Source: Natronorubrum texcoconense
GTDB lineage: Archaea > Halobacteriota > Halobacteria > Halobacteriales > Natrialbaceae
Direction of reading: 5' to 3'
DNA: 64,000 bases
Assembly: GCF_900100335.1 (NCBI RefSeq)
Contig: NZ_FNFE01000008.1
Location: forward strand, 62,001-126,000
The notes under the pieces: model-generated
Database searches by the model: none
Told to the model about the DNA's origin: nothing
Seen by the model: the letters and a program-made list of their open reading frames with translations, nothing else
Translations under genes and position numbers: made by a program
Shown here: piece after piece, positions 45,533 through 54,585 of the stretch
How positions within the stretch are numbered: position 1 is the first letter of the stretch
Layout of the letters: every line of letters starts with the position of its first letter

Positions 45533-45868
45533 ATGACTCGATCCGTAACTACCCACGACGAGCGGACGCAAGTCCCCCAAAAGTCCACCCTCTTCTGCTG
45601 GGGCTGTGATCACGCGAGCCCGATCGACGGCGACTGGGTCCGCTGGACGCGGGATCGCCACGAGGAGTACGTCTGCCCCGTTTGCGAGACGACGATCGCA
45701 AAACGTCCACTCCCCGACGACGTCACGCGCGATCACCGACCGCCACGGCCGTCGGTCACGTGGCGCCGAGCAGTTCGAGCCACGATGCGGGTTTGGCGCG
45801 CGAGCGTCGATATCAGCGTCTCGAGCGTCGCAGCGATGCCCCCCTATCCGATCGGAAACGGTCGGTAA
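45533..45868 (+). CDS. zinc-ribbon protein (DUF8106-like)
   Basis: A 111-residue protein with FCWGCDHASPIDGDWV and YVCPVCETTIAKRP, two CxxC pairs about 33 residues apart that should bind one zinc. Residues after 75 are basic and less ordered. The pattern (KSTLFC..C.H.SPIDGDW...YVCP.CET.I..RP) matches a common haloarchaeal zinc-ribbon family that I recall as DUF8106. Function unknown. The frame is open with strong GC3. Confidence 0.75.
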   Translation: MTRSVTTHDERTQVPQKSTLFCWGCDHASPIDGDWVRWTRDRHEEYVCPVCETTIAKRPLPDDVTRDHRPPRPSVTWRRAVRATMRVWRASVDISVSSVAAMPPYPIGNGR

Positions 45869-46097
45869 GACGCCGTCCGTCGTCACCGACCGACCACCTC
45901 GAGAGCGAGTGACCCCAGCGGCGATGCTGCTCTCCCACCGGACCCGATCACCCGGTCTCGAGCGGTGACGCGTACAACCATCCATTTTTCCTACAGTTTT
46001 CCTGTCGTTGTCAGCCACACACCCTCATACGACCTATATTAATCACCATTCGTCCACTCATTATACTCCATAGAGATATTCGCCCACAACAGCAGAG

Positions 46098-46106
46098 CTT
46101 TAATAG
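46098..46106 (+). promoter_or_regulatory. TATA-like box of glnA
   Basis: ctttaatag at 46098-46106 lies in an AT-rich stretch (about 46030-46135) and about 30 nt before the ATG at 46136, so the transcript would begin within a few nucleotides of the start codon. Confidence 0.45.
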
Positions 46107-46135
46107 TAGAATCCATTGTTTGAGTCGAGAAAAAG

Positions 46136-47491
46136 ATGACAAGCGGAAATCTGACCACCACAGAAGAAGACGTGCTGGACGAGATCGAATCGAAAGATAT
46201 CGACTTCCTGCGACTCCAGTTCACCGACATCCTGGGAACAGTGAAGAACGTCTCGGTGCCGGCACGGCAGGCCGAGAAGGCGTTTACCGACGGCATCTAC
46301 TTCGACGGCTCCTCGATCGAAGGCTTCGTGCGCATCCAGGAATCGGACATGCGTCTGGTTCCGGATCCGAACACGTTCGCCGTCCTCCCGTGGAGACAGC
46401 GCGAAGACGGCGCCTCGGCCCGGATGATTTGTGACGTCTACGACACCTCGACGGGCGAACCGTTCGAAGGTGACCCACGCTACGTCCTCAAACAGGCGAT
46501 CGAGCGCGCCAACGAGATGGGCTACGAGATCAACTTCGCGCCCGAACCGGAGTTCTTCATGTTCCAAGAGGACGAAGACGGTCGCGCAACGACCGAGACC
46601 GCCGACCACGGCGGCTACTTCGACCTCGCACCGAAAGACCTCGCCAGCGACGTCCGCCGCGACATCATCTACGGCCTCGAGGACATGGGCTTCGAGATCG
46701 AGGCCAGCCACCACGAGGTTGCTCGCGGGCAGTACGAGATCAACTTCGAGTACGACGACGCGCTGACGACGGCGGACAATGTCGGCACGTTCCGCACCGT
46801 CGTTCGCGCCATCGCGGCCGAACACGACCTGCACGCGACGTTCATGCCGAAACCGATCCCGAAAATCAACGGCTCGGGCATGCACACCCACATGTCGCTG
46901 ATGACCGAGGACGGCGAGAACGCCTTCCACGACGAGGACGACGAGTTCAACCTCAGCGACACCGCTCACGCTTACCTCGCCGGCGTCCTCGAGCACGCGC
47001 CGGCGATCACGGCGGTCGCGAACCCGACGGTCAACAGTTACAAGCGCCTGGTTCCGGGCTACGAAGCGCCCGTTTACGTCGCCTGGTCCGACCGTAACCG
47101 CTCGGCGCTCGTCCGCAAGCCGGCCGCCCGCGTCCCGGCCGCCTCGCGAATCGAGCTTCGCTCGCCGGACCCGTCGTGTAACCCCTACCTCGCGTTCGCC
47201 GTCATGATCCACGCCGGTCTCGAGGGCATCGAAAAGGACCTCGAAGCACCCGATCCGGTTCGGGAAAACATCTACGAGTTCGACGAGGAAAAACGCGAAG
47301 AGTACGGCATCGAGACGCTGCCGTCGAACCTCGGCGAGGCCGTCGACGCCTTAGAGGCGGACGAAGTCGTCTACGACGCACTCGGCGAGCACATCGGGCC
47401 AAAGTTCGTCGAAGCGAAGAGCCAGGAGTTCGAGGACTATCTCGTCGACGTCTCGGACTGGGAACTGGACCGCTACCTCGAGACGTTCTGA
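46136..47491 (+). CDS. glnA: type I glutamine synthetase
   Basis: A 451-residue enzyme that makes glutamine from glutamate, ammonia and ATP. Hallmarks are [18 protein letters not shown] (metal-binding Glu), [42 protein letters not shown] and the NRSALVR arginine region. It is of the shorter archaeal GSI-alpha type; the adenylylation-site loop seen in GSI-beta proteins is not evident. Monocistronic. Regulation may be through Lrp-like factors as in other haloarchaea, but no such gene is adjacent here. Confidence 0.97.
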   Translation: MTSGNLTTTEEDVLDEIESKDIDFLRLQFTDILGTVKNVSVPARQAEKAFTDGIYFDGSSIEGFVRIQESDMRLVPDPNTFAVLPWRQREDGASARMICDVYDTSTGEPFEGDPRYVLKQAIERANEMGYEINFAPEPEFFMFQEDEDGRATTETADHGGYFDLAPKDLASDVRRDIIYGLEDMGFEIEASHHEVARGQYEINFEYDDALTTADNVGTFRTVVRAIAAEHDLHATFMPKPIPKINGSGMHTHMSLMTEDGENAFHDEDDEFNLSDTAHAYLAGVLEHAPAITAVANPTVNSYKRLVPGYEAPVYVAWSDRNRSALVRKPAARVPAASRIELRSPDPSCNPYLAFAVMIHAGLEGIEKDLEAPDPVRENIYEFDEEKREEYGIETLPSNLGEAVDALEADEVVYDALGEHIGPKFVEAKSQEFEDYLVDVSDWELDRYLETF

Positions 47492-47702
47492 CGACGCCCG
47501 GCGCGATCACTTCGCGAACGTCCCGCTTGTTTTGCGAACGATCGGTTCGAGAACCCAATACTGACGACGCGTCCCGCCACGAACGACTCAACGTGAACAC
47601 TCACTGCGTCGTTTCCCGATCGGGCAACCGGTCCCGTCCGCGAAAAACGGCTCTCGAGGAACAGTGACGACGACCGCCGACTCCGTTGCTCGCTCCGCCG
47701 CT

Positions 47703-47942
47703 TCAGTTCGCGACGACGTACTCGTTCGCTCGTCGATCGACGAACCCGGCGCTCGAGAGCGTGTTCAGGATGCTCAAAACCGAGAGTTTCTTCAGCGCCA
47801 GCGTCTCGCCCAACTCCTCGACGGTCGCGCCACCGGTCGACTCGAGGAAGACGTAGACGAGTTTCGCCTGCGCCGAATCGAGGTCGTCAGGAACCGGTTC
47901 GATCGCTGACCGCGGACGGTATTGCTGTGGATTCATTGTCAT
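47703..47942 (-). CDS. small winged-helix protein (TrmB/MarR-like)
   Basis: A 79-residue protein (MTMNPQQYRPRSAIEPVPDD...). The helix-turn-helix is KLVYVFLESTGGATVEELGETLALKKLSVLSILNTLSSAGFVD. A TATA-like tttatatacg on the minus strand at 47961-47970 places transcription almost at this start, so the protein is probably leaderless and starts at 47942 or 47936. A much longer upstream frame to 48587 is rejected. It may control the divergent gene at 48129. Confidence 0.8.
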   Translation of the reverse strand: MTMNPQQYRPRSAIEPVPDDLDSAQAKLVYVFLESTGGATVEELGETLALKKLSVLSILNTLSSAGFVDRRANEYVVAN

Positions 47943-47960
47943 CAGCACCGTCCTCGGTCG

Positions 47961-47995
47961 CGTATATAAATTCCCTCGTAGGTTGTGTATATATC
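47961..47995. promoter_or_regulatory. back-to-back TATA boxes of a divergent pair
   Basis: On the minus strand tttatatacg (47961-47970) serves the winged-helix gene; on the plus strand gtgtatatatc (about 47985-47995) can serve the gene at 48129. Only about 15 nt separate them, so one regulator could control both. Confidence 0.45.
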
Positions 47996-48128
47996 TCACG
48001 GAGGGCTCTAGTAGGCCATTCGGCGGACTATCAGCCTCCAGAGAACGCGACGCGATCGAGACGTGGAGACGGGATCCGAACGGGACCGGTGGACGTTTGA
48101 GGCCGTCTCCCAAATCGCCGGGCGAACG

Positions 48129-48497
48129 ATGACGACGCGCGATCGACCCCAGCCCCCGACCGATATCGATCGAGAGCTCGACGACCTGCTGGACGGACTC
48201 GAGCGTCGAGACGCCGACACGCTTCGCGCCGTCAGTAGCTACCTCGAGGATCTCGCGGCGTGGAAGGCAGCCGACACCGACGAGCAGCGGCGGCCGGCTA
48301 CAGACGCGGAATCTGGAGACGGGGATATCACTCGAGACGAAAACGAACCCGAGACGAGTGTCGACGACGACCTCGAGTACCCGTCGGACGTGCCGGCGCG
48401 AGCGAGCGTCACGGTCAAGGAGATCGCCGGAACGACCTATCACTACTACCAGTGGCGCGACGGCGACCGGATCGAGTCGAAGACGGTCGAACGGTGA
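48129..48497 (+). CDS. conserved haloarchaeal protein (DUF6788-like)
   Basis: A 122-residue protein starting MTTRDRPQPPTDIDREL. A helical segment (DDLLDGLERRDADTLRAVSSYLEDLAAW) is followed by an acidic linker and a short C-terminal block KEIAGTTYHYYQWRDGDRIESKTVER. The GTTYHYYQWRDGDRI part is the recognisable piece, shared by a family I know as DUF6788. GTG at 48063 is an alternative start (22 residues longer) and fits the plus-strand TATA box spacing slightly better. Confidence 0.7.
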   Translation: MTTRDRPQPPTDIDRELDDLLDGLERRDADTLRAVSSYLEDLAAWKAADTDEQRRPATDAESGDGDITRDENEPETSVDDDLEYPSDVPARASVTVKEIAGTTYHYYQWRDGDRIESKTVER

Positions 48498-48596
48498 CGG
48501 CGTCGGCCGAATCGATCGTCCGTATCGACCGTCGACCCCACCGCTCGAGCTGTCGGATGGAGAACAGCTATATGACAGCACGAACAACTGTCAGCT

Positions 48597-48944
48597 ATGC
48601 TCAGCGCCCTGTACGGCTCGGTCGCGTTCGTGTTCGTCCTCGGGGGTGTCGTCTGTGCGTACGATGCGCGCTCGTACACCGACGAGCAGCGGGCCCGAGC
48701 GCCACGACTCGTCCGAGCGTATTTCGGCTCGGGGCTCCTGCTGTCCGTCGTCGGACTCGTCAGCCTCGCGTGGATTCTCGTCGGCGGAAACGTCTGGACC
48801 GCCGGCATACTGCTGCCCGCCGTCTCCGCACTGCCGTGTCTCGTGCAGTACCGACTCCACAAGCGACTCGCGGTCGATCGGAGTCCGCTGACCGAGCGGG
48901 TCGAAAGCGCCGTCGCTCGAAAATTCAATTACTCCGATCCCTGA
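48597..48944 (+). CDS. three-TM membrane protein
   Basis: A 115-residue protein with hydrophobic segments at about residues 4-21, 43-63 and 66-84, a basic loop (RARAPRLVRAYFG) and a cytoplasmic tail. The type occurs widely in haloarchaea as a small conserved membrane protein. No motif suggests a function. It stands 99 nt after the DUF6788-like gene on the same strand. Confidence 0.65.
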   Translation: MLSALYGSVAFVFVLGGVVCAYDARSYTDEQRARAPRLVRAYFGSGLLLSVVGLVSLAWILVGGNVWTAGILLPAVSALPCLVQYRLHKRLAVDRSPLTERVESAVARKFNYSDP

Positions 48945-49004
48945 CCCCCGGACCCAGTCACCGACGGGCGGGTAGCGTCGGCCCCTCTCGACACCCGCCG
49001 ATTA

Positions 49005-49203
49005 TCAGTTCAGATCCCACTCGTCGGCCGTGATCTCCTCGCTGGAAGACGGCAACTCCGCCCACGAGTCGCGACTCGAGATCGTCGTTCTCGGAGAAGA
49101 CACGCGTCGATTCCTCGATCAGTTCGTCCGCATCGAAGACGTCGACATCGATTCCGCTGGTCTCGGTTTTGCGCACCTTGAGACGGGAGGCTTCCATCGT
49201 CAC
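49005..49203 (-). pseudogene. small acidic gene with a probable frameshift
   Basis: Reading from 49203 gives MTMEASRLKVRKTETSGIDV-DVFDADELIEESTRVFSEND. Around 49055-49085 the coding frame seems to shift by one: the new frame continues SWAELPSSSEEITADEWDLN and stops at 49005, a natural-looking haloarchaeal C-terminus, while the unshifted frame runs to 48958 with an Arg/Gly-rich, unlikely ending. So this is either a broken small gene or a sequence error. Family not recognised. Confidence 0.4.
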
Positions 49204-49268
49204 ACGTCACGTTCTTGACTCCACAGGATGGCGATTCGGCGTACGTTCGTTGGCGCTTGGGAACGATC

Positions 49269-50120
49269 CTACACCGACTCGTACGAACCGAGTCGCGTCC
49301 CGTCTAACAGATACGCCTCGCCGTCGGCCAGGCCGGCGGGCAGAAACGGCGAGAGAAACGACTGATTCGGGAGATTCACCCACGTCCCGCCGACGAGGTC
49401 GTTGAACGCCGGCATCACGACGACTCGTGGCGGCGCGACGTCCGAATTCACGAGCCACGAGACCTCGTCGTACTCGGGACGGTCGCGAAACGGCGTCGGA
49501 TCGAGCCGTCCCCGGAGCCACGCCCGTTCGACGCGACTCCCGCCGACCTCGTCCTCGAGTCGGACGCAGGGGTGTTCGTGGCCCAGACAGAGCACGTCAC
49601 ACTCGAGCGCGGCCGGCGCGGGCCAGGTGTGGCCGTGACAGACACCGAGGGCCCGATCCCCGAGCGCAATCCCGCTGCCGGGGACGACGGTTACAGCGTC
49701 GGTGTCGAACTCGAGTGCGGCCGCCTCGCGTGGGGTTTCGGGGGTCAGCCAGCTCTCGATCCCGCCGTCGTGGTTGCCCTTGACGACCGTGACGGCGAGC
49801 GTCGACGGAAACGCTTCGAACAGCACCTCGAGTTCGCCGCGTTCGGCCCCGCCCGGGTCGCCGATGGAGTGCATGAGGTCTCCGAGGACGACGAGTCGGT
49901 CGGGGTCGGACTCCTCGAGTACGTCGAGCAGCCGCTCGCGGCGCTCGGGGGCCTTGCTCGGCACGTCGACGCCGCGTTCGTACCGCAGTCCGGCCTCGTA
50001 GCCCGCGTGGTAGTCGGCGACGAGCAGCGCGCGTTCGGCGCCGACGGTGGCGACCGCGGCCGGTTCGCCGGGAACCGGTTCGACGCGCGCCGCGGCCGGT
50101 CGACGGGACTCCTCGGACAT
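49269..50120 (-). CDS. calcineurin-like metallophosphoesterase of the RPA operon
   Basis: A 283-residue phosphoesterase with all metal-binding motifs: ADYHAG, LGDLMHS, VKGNHDGG, CHGH and GHEH. It lies 15 nt after RPAP on the same strand, as in other haloarchaea, where the rpa1-rpap1 operon ends with a gene for this phosphoesterase (known from Haloferax volcanii as rpe). The enzyme type suggests nucleic-acid end or nucleotide processing in repair or replication; the substrate has not been settled to my knowledge. Confidence 0.9.
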   Translation of the reverse strand: MSEESRRPAAARVEPVPGEPAAVATVGAERALLVADYHAGYEAGLRYERGVDVPSKAPERRERLLDVLEESDPDRLVVLGDLMHSIGDPGGAERGELEVLFEAFPSTLAVTVVKGNHDGGIESWLTPETPREAAALEFDTDAVTVVPGSGIALGDRALGVCHGHTWPAPAALECDVLCLGHEHPCVRLEDEVGGSRVERAWLRGRLDPTPFRDRPEYDEVSWLVNSDVAPPRVVVMPAFNDLVGGTWVNLPNQSFLSPFLPAGLADGEAYLLDGTRLGSYESV

Positions 50121-50135
50121 CGTGGGCTCGAGGCG

Positions 50136-51971
50136 TTAGATCGGCTTCAGCGTCTCGTCGTTCGGTTCGTAACACTGGCCGCCCATCAGCGCGTCTTGGA
50201 TGGCGTCTTCGACCTCGTCTTCGGACGCGCCGGTCTCGTCGGCGACCGTCTCGACGACCGTCGATCGGTCGGCACCGTCGCCGTCGTCGAGATCCGCCAT
50301 CGTGTCGACGACGTACGCCTCCAGATCCACGTCCTCGGCTGGCTCCTCGTCCGCGTCGCTTTCGGATTCGGCGTCCGACTCGGACGGTGCCGTATCGTCG
50401 GTCGCGTCGATGTCGTCGACCTCGACGTCGGTCTCGTCGTCCGCTTCGGAGTCGCCATCGTCAGTCGCCGCCGCATCGGATTCCGAGTCGGTCTCGAGTC
50501 CGGACGCTGGCGGTTCGCCGAGGTCGTCGTCGGGCTCGGCTCCGCTGTCAGCGGAGTCGGCCCCAGCGTCGACGGAGTCGCCGTCAGGAGCATCCTCGAG
50601 TTCGTCCTCGGGTTCGGGAACGTCGATCCCCGCCTCGCCGGGCTCTTCGACCTCGCTTCCGGTCGTGAACTCGGCGCCGAACTCCTCCTCTAGCTGTTCG
50701 CGCTCCTCGTCGTCCATCTCGTACATGCCGGTGTCGCCGGCGTCGAAGTCGCCGAGGTCGTCCTCGGCTCCCTCGTCCGCGGCGTCGGCGGAGTCGCCAT
50801 CGTCGGTCGTAGCGGAATCGTCGGTGTCGACGGCCTCGTCGACGTCGGTCGACTCGTCGAACGACGCAGTCTGTTCGTCGGTCTCATCGGTCTCGTCGTC
50901 AGCGTCGGCCGCCGCCGTATCGGCAGTCCCGGCGGCTGCCGCCGAGTCGCCAGTATCCGTCTCCGCGTCAGCGTCCGACTCGGACTCGAGGGCGCTGTCG
51001 GCCGCCTCGTCAGCCGCCGCGGACTCCGCGTCAGAGGCAGCGTCGGGTTCGCTTCCGGTCGCCGTTCCGGCCGCCGATCCGGCGTCGATCGATTCGGAAC
51101 CGGCGTCCACGCTTGCGTCCCCCTCGGCATCGCCGACGCCGGCCGTTGCCGCGGCCGGTTCAGCCGGCTGTGATTCTGCATCGGGTTCAGTCTCAATGGT
51201 CGATTCGAGACTCGAGAGTTCGATGTCGGCGTGCGCCGCGAGCGACGAAAACGTCGCGTCGGTGTCGGGCGAGTCGCTCGGCTGGAGCGACAGCGGCGTC
51301 ACCTGATCGCGCTCGCCGGCGACGACCTCGACCGCCTCGAGGGCGCAGTCGCGCAGGGCCTCGAGATAGGCCGGGGTGGTCCCGTAGTGATCCAGCGCGA
51401 GCGGGATGCCGGCGGCGAGGCCGGATTCGACGCCGGCTTCGCGGAGTGCGTCGGCCAGCGCATCCCCGCTCGCGTCGCTCTCGGCTGCGGTGGCGTACGC
51501 GCCGATGCGGTCGACGGTCTGTTCGGCGGCGCTGACGACCCAGCGGTCGCGGGTGTCGGCGTCGACCGTCGCGATGCTCTCCGGACGGATCGAGGTGTAA
51601 ACCTGCTCCGAATCGTCGGGCTGGAACGTCCGGGCCTTGCCCGTCACCGCGACGAACGCGGGCGGCTCGAGCTGTTCTAAGGTCGCGAGCGCGTCGGGCT
51701 GGTACTGGCCGGCGTAGACGACGAACGCGCCCGTCGGATCGACCACGCGGGCGCGAACCATCTCCTCGTTGACCGACGTGATCTCCGTCAGGGTGCCGAC
51801 GGCGAAGAGCCGGTTGAGCCGTGCACCGGTCGGCGAGATGACGTAGTTCGGTGCTCGTTCCTCGTCGCTCTCGGCGTAAGAGAACGAGGCATCGTCGTAC
51901 TCGGCCGCGAACAGTCGGTAGGCGATCTCCCGGGTCGGAATCTCCTCGCCGTTTTCGTCCGTTGCGCTCAT
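50136..51971 (-). CDS. rpap1: RPA-associated protein with a long acidic insert
   Basis: A 611-residue protein. The OB-fold part is at residues about 1-240 (EIPTREIAYRLFAAEYDDA, VISPTGARLNRLFAVGTLTE, VYAGQYQPDALATLEQLEPP). About 280 residues of Asp/Ser/Ala/Glu low complexity follow (about 260-545), then a short helical end with DLEAYVVDTMADLDDGDGAD and ASEDEVEDAIQDALMGGQCY. It overlaps RPA by 4 nt (51968-51971). Haloarchaeal RPAP binds and aids RPA in single-stranded DNA repair. The acidic part is typical but its length is notable. Confidence 0.92.
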   Translation of the reverse strand: MSATDENGEEIPTREIAYRLFAAEYDDASFSYAESDEERAPNYVISPTGARLNRLFAVGTLTEITSVNEEMVRARVVDPTGAFVVYAGQYQPDALATLEQLEPPAFVAVTGKARTFQPDDSEQVYTSIRPESIATVDADTRDRWVVSAAEQTVDRIGAYATAAESDASGDALADALREAGVESGLAAGIPLALDHYGTTPAYLEALRDCALEAVEVVAGERDQVTPLSLQPSDSPDTDATFSSLAAHADIELSSLESTIETEPDAESQPAEPAAATAGVGDAEGDASVDAGSESIDAGSAAGTATGSEPDAASDAESAAADEAADSALESESDADAETDTGDSAAAAGTADTAAADADDETDETDEQTASFDESTDVDEAVDTDDSATTDDGDSADAADEGAEDDLGDFDAGDTGMYEMDDEEREQLEEEFGAEFTTGSEVEEPGEAGIDVPEPEDELEDAPDGDSVDAGADSADSGAEPDDDLGEPPASGLETDSESDAAATDDGDSEADDETDVEVDDIDATDDTAPSESDAESESDADEEPAEDVDLEAYVVDTMADLDDGDGADRSTVVETVADETGASEDEVEDAIQDALMGGQCYEPNDETLKPI

Positions 51972-53245
51972 GCGTCCACCTCCGTGAGGAAGGCGCTCGC
52001 ACGGGCTTCCGGATCGTCACCGCTCTCCTCGAAGTCCTCGGCGTCGAGGTTCGCGCCGTACTCGTCGACCGAGAGGTGACCGCGCACGCGGTACTCGCGA
52101 CCCACGATACGTTCTCGGATCGTGTCCGCGACGACCTCCTGATCCATGGCCTCGCGAGCCTGCTCCAAGGCGTCCTCGAGCGTCCCGTCGTAGACCTGCT
52201 GGGTTAGTTCGTCGTCGAGGACGACCGTGACGGCTCCGGTGCCGTCGTCGAGGATCGCCTTCACGCGAAGGTCGTCGACGCCGTCGACGCTGCCGTGGGT
52301 TCGGCACTGGCCCTTCTGAATGACGCGGTAGCACTCGGGACAGCGCTGGATCAGTCCCGACCCGTCGCGGACGGCGATGACGTTACCGTTGACTTCGACG
52401 TCGTAGATACCCCCCGTGTGGACGGCTTCGCCGACGTCCATCGTCGTCGCGTCGGCGCCGACGTCGATCTCGCGGTCGATCGCGGAGACGACCGAGAACT
52501 CCGAGACGTTGACTTCGGGGACGCCGCGAAACTCCTGGACGAACGCGTTCTCGATGCGAATCGTCCCGCCGTCTTCGATCGCGGGGGCCGGATCCCAGTT
52601 CGTGAACGGGAGTCGACCGCTCTCGTCGCCGAAGACGCCGCTTAAAATCTCGGTCTCGCCGTCGCGACCGTCGATCGTCCGGCGCTCGCAGTCGACGACC
52701 GTCACTTCGACGGTGACCGCGCGGTCGCCCGTCTGCAGGTCGGCGAGTTGGGCCTCACCGCCGATCTCGTAGGCGACATCGAGCGACTGGTCCTCGAACG
52801 ACAGCGACGTGCTCTCGCCGAGGTTGAGTTCCGGTTCGCCGTCCCACTCGCGGACGCCCGCGTTGCCCGCCGTGATCGTATCGCCCGGCGAGAGTCCGAA
52901 GTCCTCCCAGGAGGTGTAGTCGATCACGCCGGTCTCGTCGGCGAGTCGGCCTTCAACGATCTCGAGGTCGTCGCCCTGATATCGGATCGACCGTTTACCG
53001 GCCGTCAGCACGACGCCAGTGACGGTGACGTTGCCGTCCTCCGGTGTGATGTCGCCGATATCCTTGCTCGAGGGAGCCCCACCGCCGCCGCTCGAGCCGT
53101 CGCCGTACTTCCGGCGAAGGCTCTGCTTGGCTTCGTCGATGGGGACGCTGTACTCCACTAAGTTCTGCAGGTCCGCTTTGACCTCCTCTTTGTCGACACC
53201 GAGGTCGGAGGCGAGATCCTCGGCATGATTGTCGAGTTCCATCAT
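51968..53245 (-). CDS. rpa1: replication protein A, single-stranded DNA-binding (RPA1-like)
   Basis: A 425-residue protein with an N-terminal helical bundle (EDLASDLGVDKEEVKADLQ), at least three OB folds (NVTVTGVVLTAGKRSIRYQG, RAVTVEVTVVDCERRTIDG, HTGGIYDVEVNGNVIAVRDG) and a zinc finger CPECYRVIQKGQCRTHG. It coats single-stranded DNA in replication, repair and recombination. The operon RPA-RPAP-phosphoesterase matches the haloarchaeal rpa1 locus. Start at 53245 (MM); 53242 would be equally good. Confidence 0.95.
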   Translation of the reverse strand: MMELDNHAEDLASDLGVDKEEVKADLQNLVEYSVPIDEAKQSLRRKYGDGSSGGGGAPSSKDIGDITPEDGNVTVTGVVLTAGKRSIRYQGDDLEIVEGRLADETGVIDYTSWEDFGLSPGDTITAGNAGVREWDGEPELNLGESTSLSFEDQSLDVAYEIGGEAQLADLQTGDRAVTVEVTVVDCERRTIDGRDGETEILSGVFGDESGRLPFTNWDPAPAIEDGGTIRIENAFVQEFRGVPEVNVSEFSVVSAIDREIDVGADATTMDVGEAVHTGGIYDVEVNGNVIAVRDGSGLIQRCPECYRVIQKGQCRTHGSVDGVDDLRVKAILDDGTGAVTVVLDDELTQQVYDGTLEDALEQAREAMDQEVVADTIRERIVGREYRVRGHLSVDEYGANLDAEDFEESGDDPEARASAFLTEVDA

Positions 53246-53407
53246 CGGATATTCGCGCGGGGGTGTAAAAAACGTTCCCGCACCGGGGCGAAAGTGAAAG
53301 AAACGGAACCGGACGAGACGGAACGAAACGAAACAGACTGGGACAGTAGCAGGCAGTCATCGATCGACCAGCAGTAGGTTCATTTCGGTGGCAATGAACG
53401 TAATCGT

Positions 53408-53617
53408 ATGGAGCGTGTTGGCGCAGCAGTCGGTGGATTGGCGTTCGTCGTCGCGATCTTCGGCGGAATCGTGGTAATTAGAATACTCACTCGGGCGCTG
53501 TACGTCGCGATCTGGTTCGCCGAAACCGTCGCGACGCTCGCGTTCGCCCTGCTGATCGGTTACGTCGTCTACCGGATCCTGCTGGGCTCGAGTGACGATC
53601 CTCGGCGGATCGATTGA
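53408..53617 (+). CDS. two-TM small membrane protein
   Basis: A 69-residue hydrophobic protein (MERVGAAVGGLAFVVAIFGG...). Helices at about residues 8-26 and 32-58 are separated by an Arg/Thr turn. It may move with the ZIP transporter gene 38 nt downstream on the same strand. No known family. Confidence 0.6.
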   Translation: MERVGAAVGGLAFVVAIFGGIVVIRILTRALYVAIWFAETVATLAFALLIGYVVYRILLGSSDDPRRID

Positions 53618-53655
53618 CGGAGTGACAGCCGACGCGAACGCTTTTGACGCCTAGT

Positions 53656-54546
53656 GTGAATATCGGACTCACTGTGGTTTCGATCGTCGAAGTCGTCGCA
53701 ATCGCGGGGCTTGCAGGTGCGGCGACCGGACTCGGTGCGCTACCGATCGTCGTCACCGAGCGCATCAGCCACCGCTTTTACGACGCCGCGCTCGGGCTCG
53801 CCGCCGGGATCATGTTCGGCGCGGCCGTCTTCGCGCTCGTCGTTCCGGGACTCGAGTTCGGCTCGCTGTGGGAGGTCGTCGTCGGCGTGCTCCTCGGCGG
53901 CGTCTTTCTGCTCGCCGCGAACCGACTCATTCCGCACGTCCACCTGTTGCTCGCGGACGAGGCCGACGAAACCTATCCGCCGACGGCCCGGGCCGAGGAG
54001 ACGGTCGGAGCCGACGAGTTGACGTTGGAAGCCGGCGGTGGACGTCACGACGATGGCGACAGCGGGGGGAACAGCGACGGCGAGGACGCCGGCGAGAACC
54101 GCCGCCAAGCGCTGCTCGTCGGCAGCGCGATCACCATCCACAACGTCCCTGAGGGGTTGGCGATCGGCATCGCGTTCGCGGGCGGGCTCGAGGGCGTCGG
54201 CGTCGCGCTCGCCATCGCCATCGCGATCCAGAACGTCCCCGACGGCTTCGCGATGGCCGTGCCGGCGAGTCGAACCGGTCTCTCGAACGCCAAGACGGTT
54301 CTGTACACGACCCTCTCCGGGGCGGTCCCCGAGCCGATAGCGGCCGCGCTCGGCTTCGCGCTCGTCTCCCTCGTCACCGGGCTCTTCCCCGTCGCCGCGG
54401 GGTTCGCCGCCGGGACGATGATGGCCGTTATCTTCCGGGAGATGATCCCCGCCAGCCACGGCCACGGCTACGCCGACGCCGCCACGCTCACGTTCGTCGT
54501 CGGCTTCGTCGTCATGGTGATCGTCGACGTCGGACTCGCCGTGTGA
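53656..54546 (+). CDS. ZIP family metal transporter
   Basis: A 296-residue ZIP carrier, GTG start at 53656 (a TTG at 53644 would add four residues). Eight membrane segments are visible. The metal-site helix IV reads HNVPEGLAIGIAFAGG and helix V IQNVPDGFAMAVPASR; both carry the metal ligands of the family. A long cytoplasmic loop (about residues 110-155) is acidic with one His-containing patch. It should take up zinc, iron or manganese; which one cannot be told. Confidence 0.92.
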   Translation: MNIGLTVVSIVEVVAIAGLAGAATGLGALPIVVTERISHRFYDAALGLAAGIMFGAAVFALVVPGLEFGSLWEVVVGVLLGGVFLLAANRLIPHVHLLLADEADETYPPTARAEETVGADELTLEAGGGRHDDGDSGGNSDGEDAGENRRQALLVGSAITIHNVPEGLAIGIAFAGGLEGVGVALAIAIAIQNVPDGFAMAVPASRTGLSNAKTVLYTTLSGAVPEPIAAALGFALVSLVTGLFPVAAGFAAGTMMAVIFREMIPASHGHGYADAATLTFVVGFVVMVIVDVGLAV

Positions 54547-54585
54547 GAGGGATGCGTTCTTGCCCCTCCCCGGCCAATCGACGGT

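Noticed and set aside
47937-48587. A long N-terminal extension of the winged-helix gene at 47703
   Set aside because: It lies antisense to the DUF6788-like gene and across the divergent TATA boxes; the short form fits a leaderless start.
50200-51306. A 368-codon Ser-rich frame antisense to RPAP
   Set aside because: It is the complement of the Asp/Glu low-complexity codons; poly-Ser arises from reading GAC/GAG repeats backwards.
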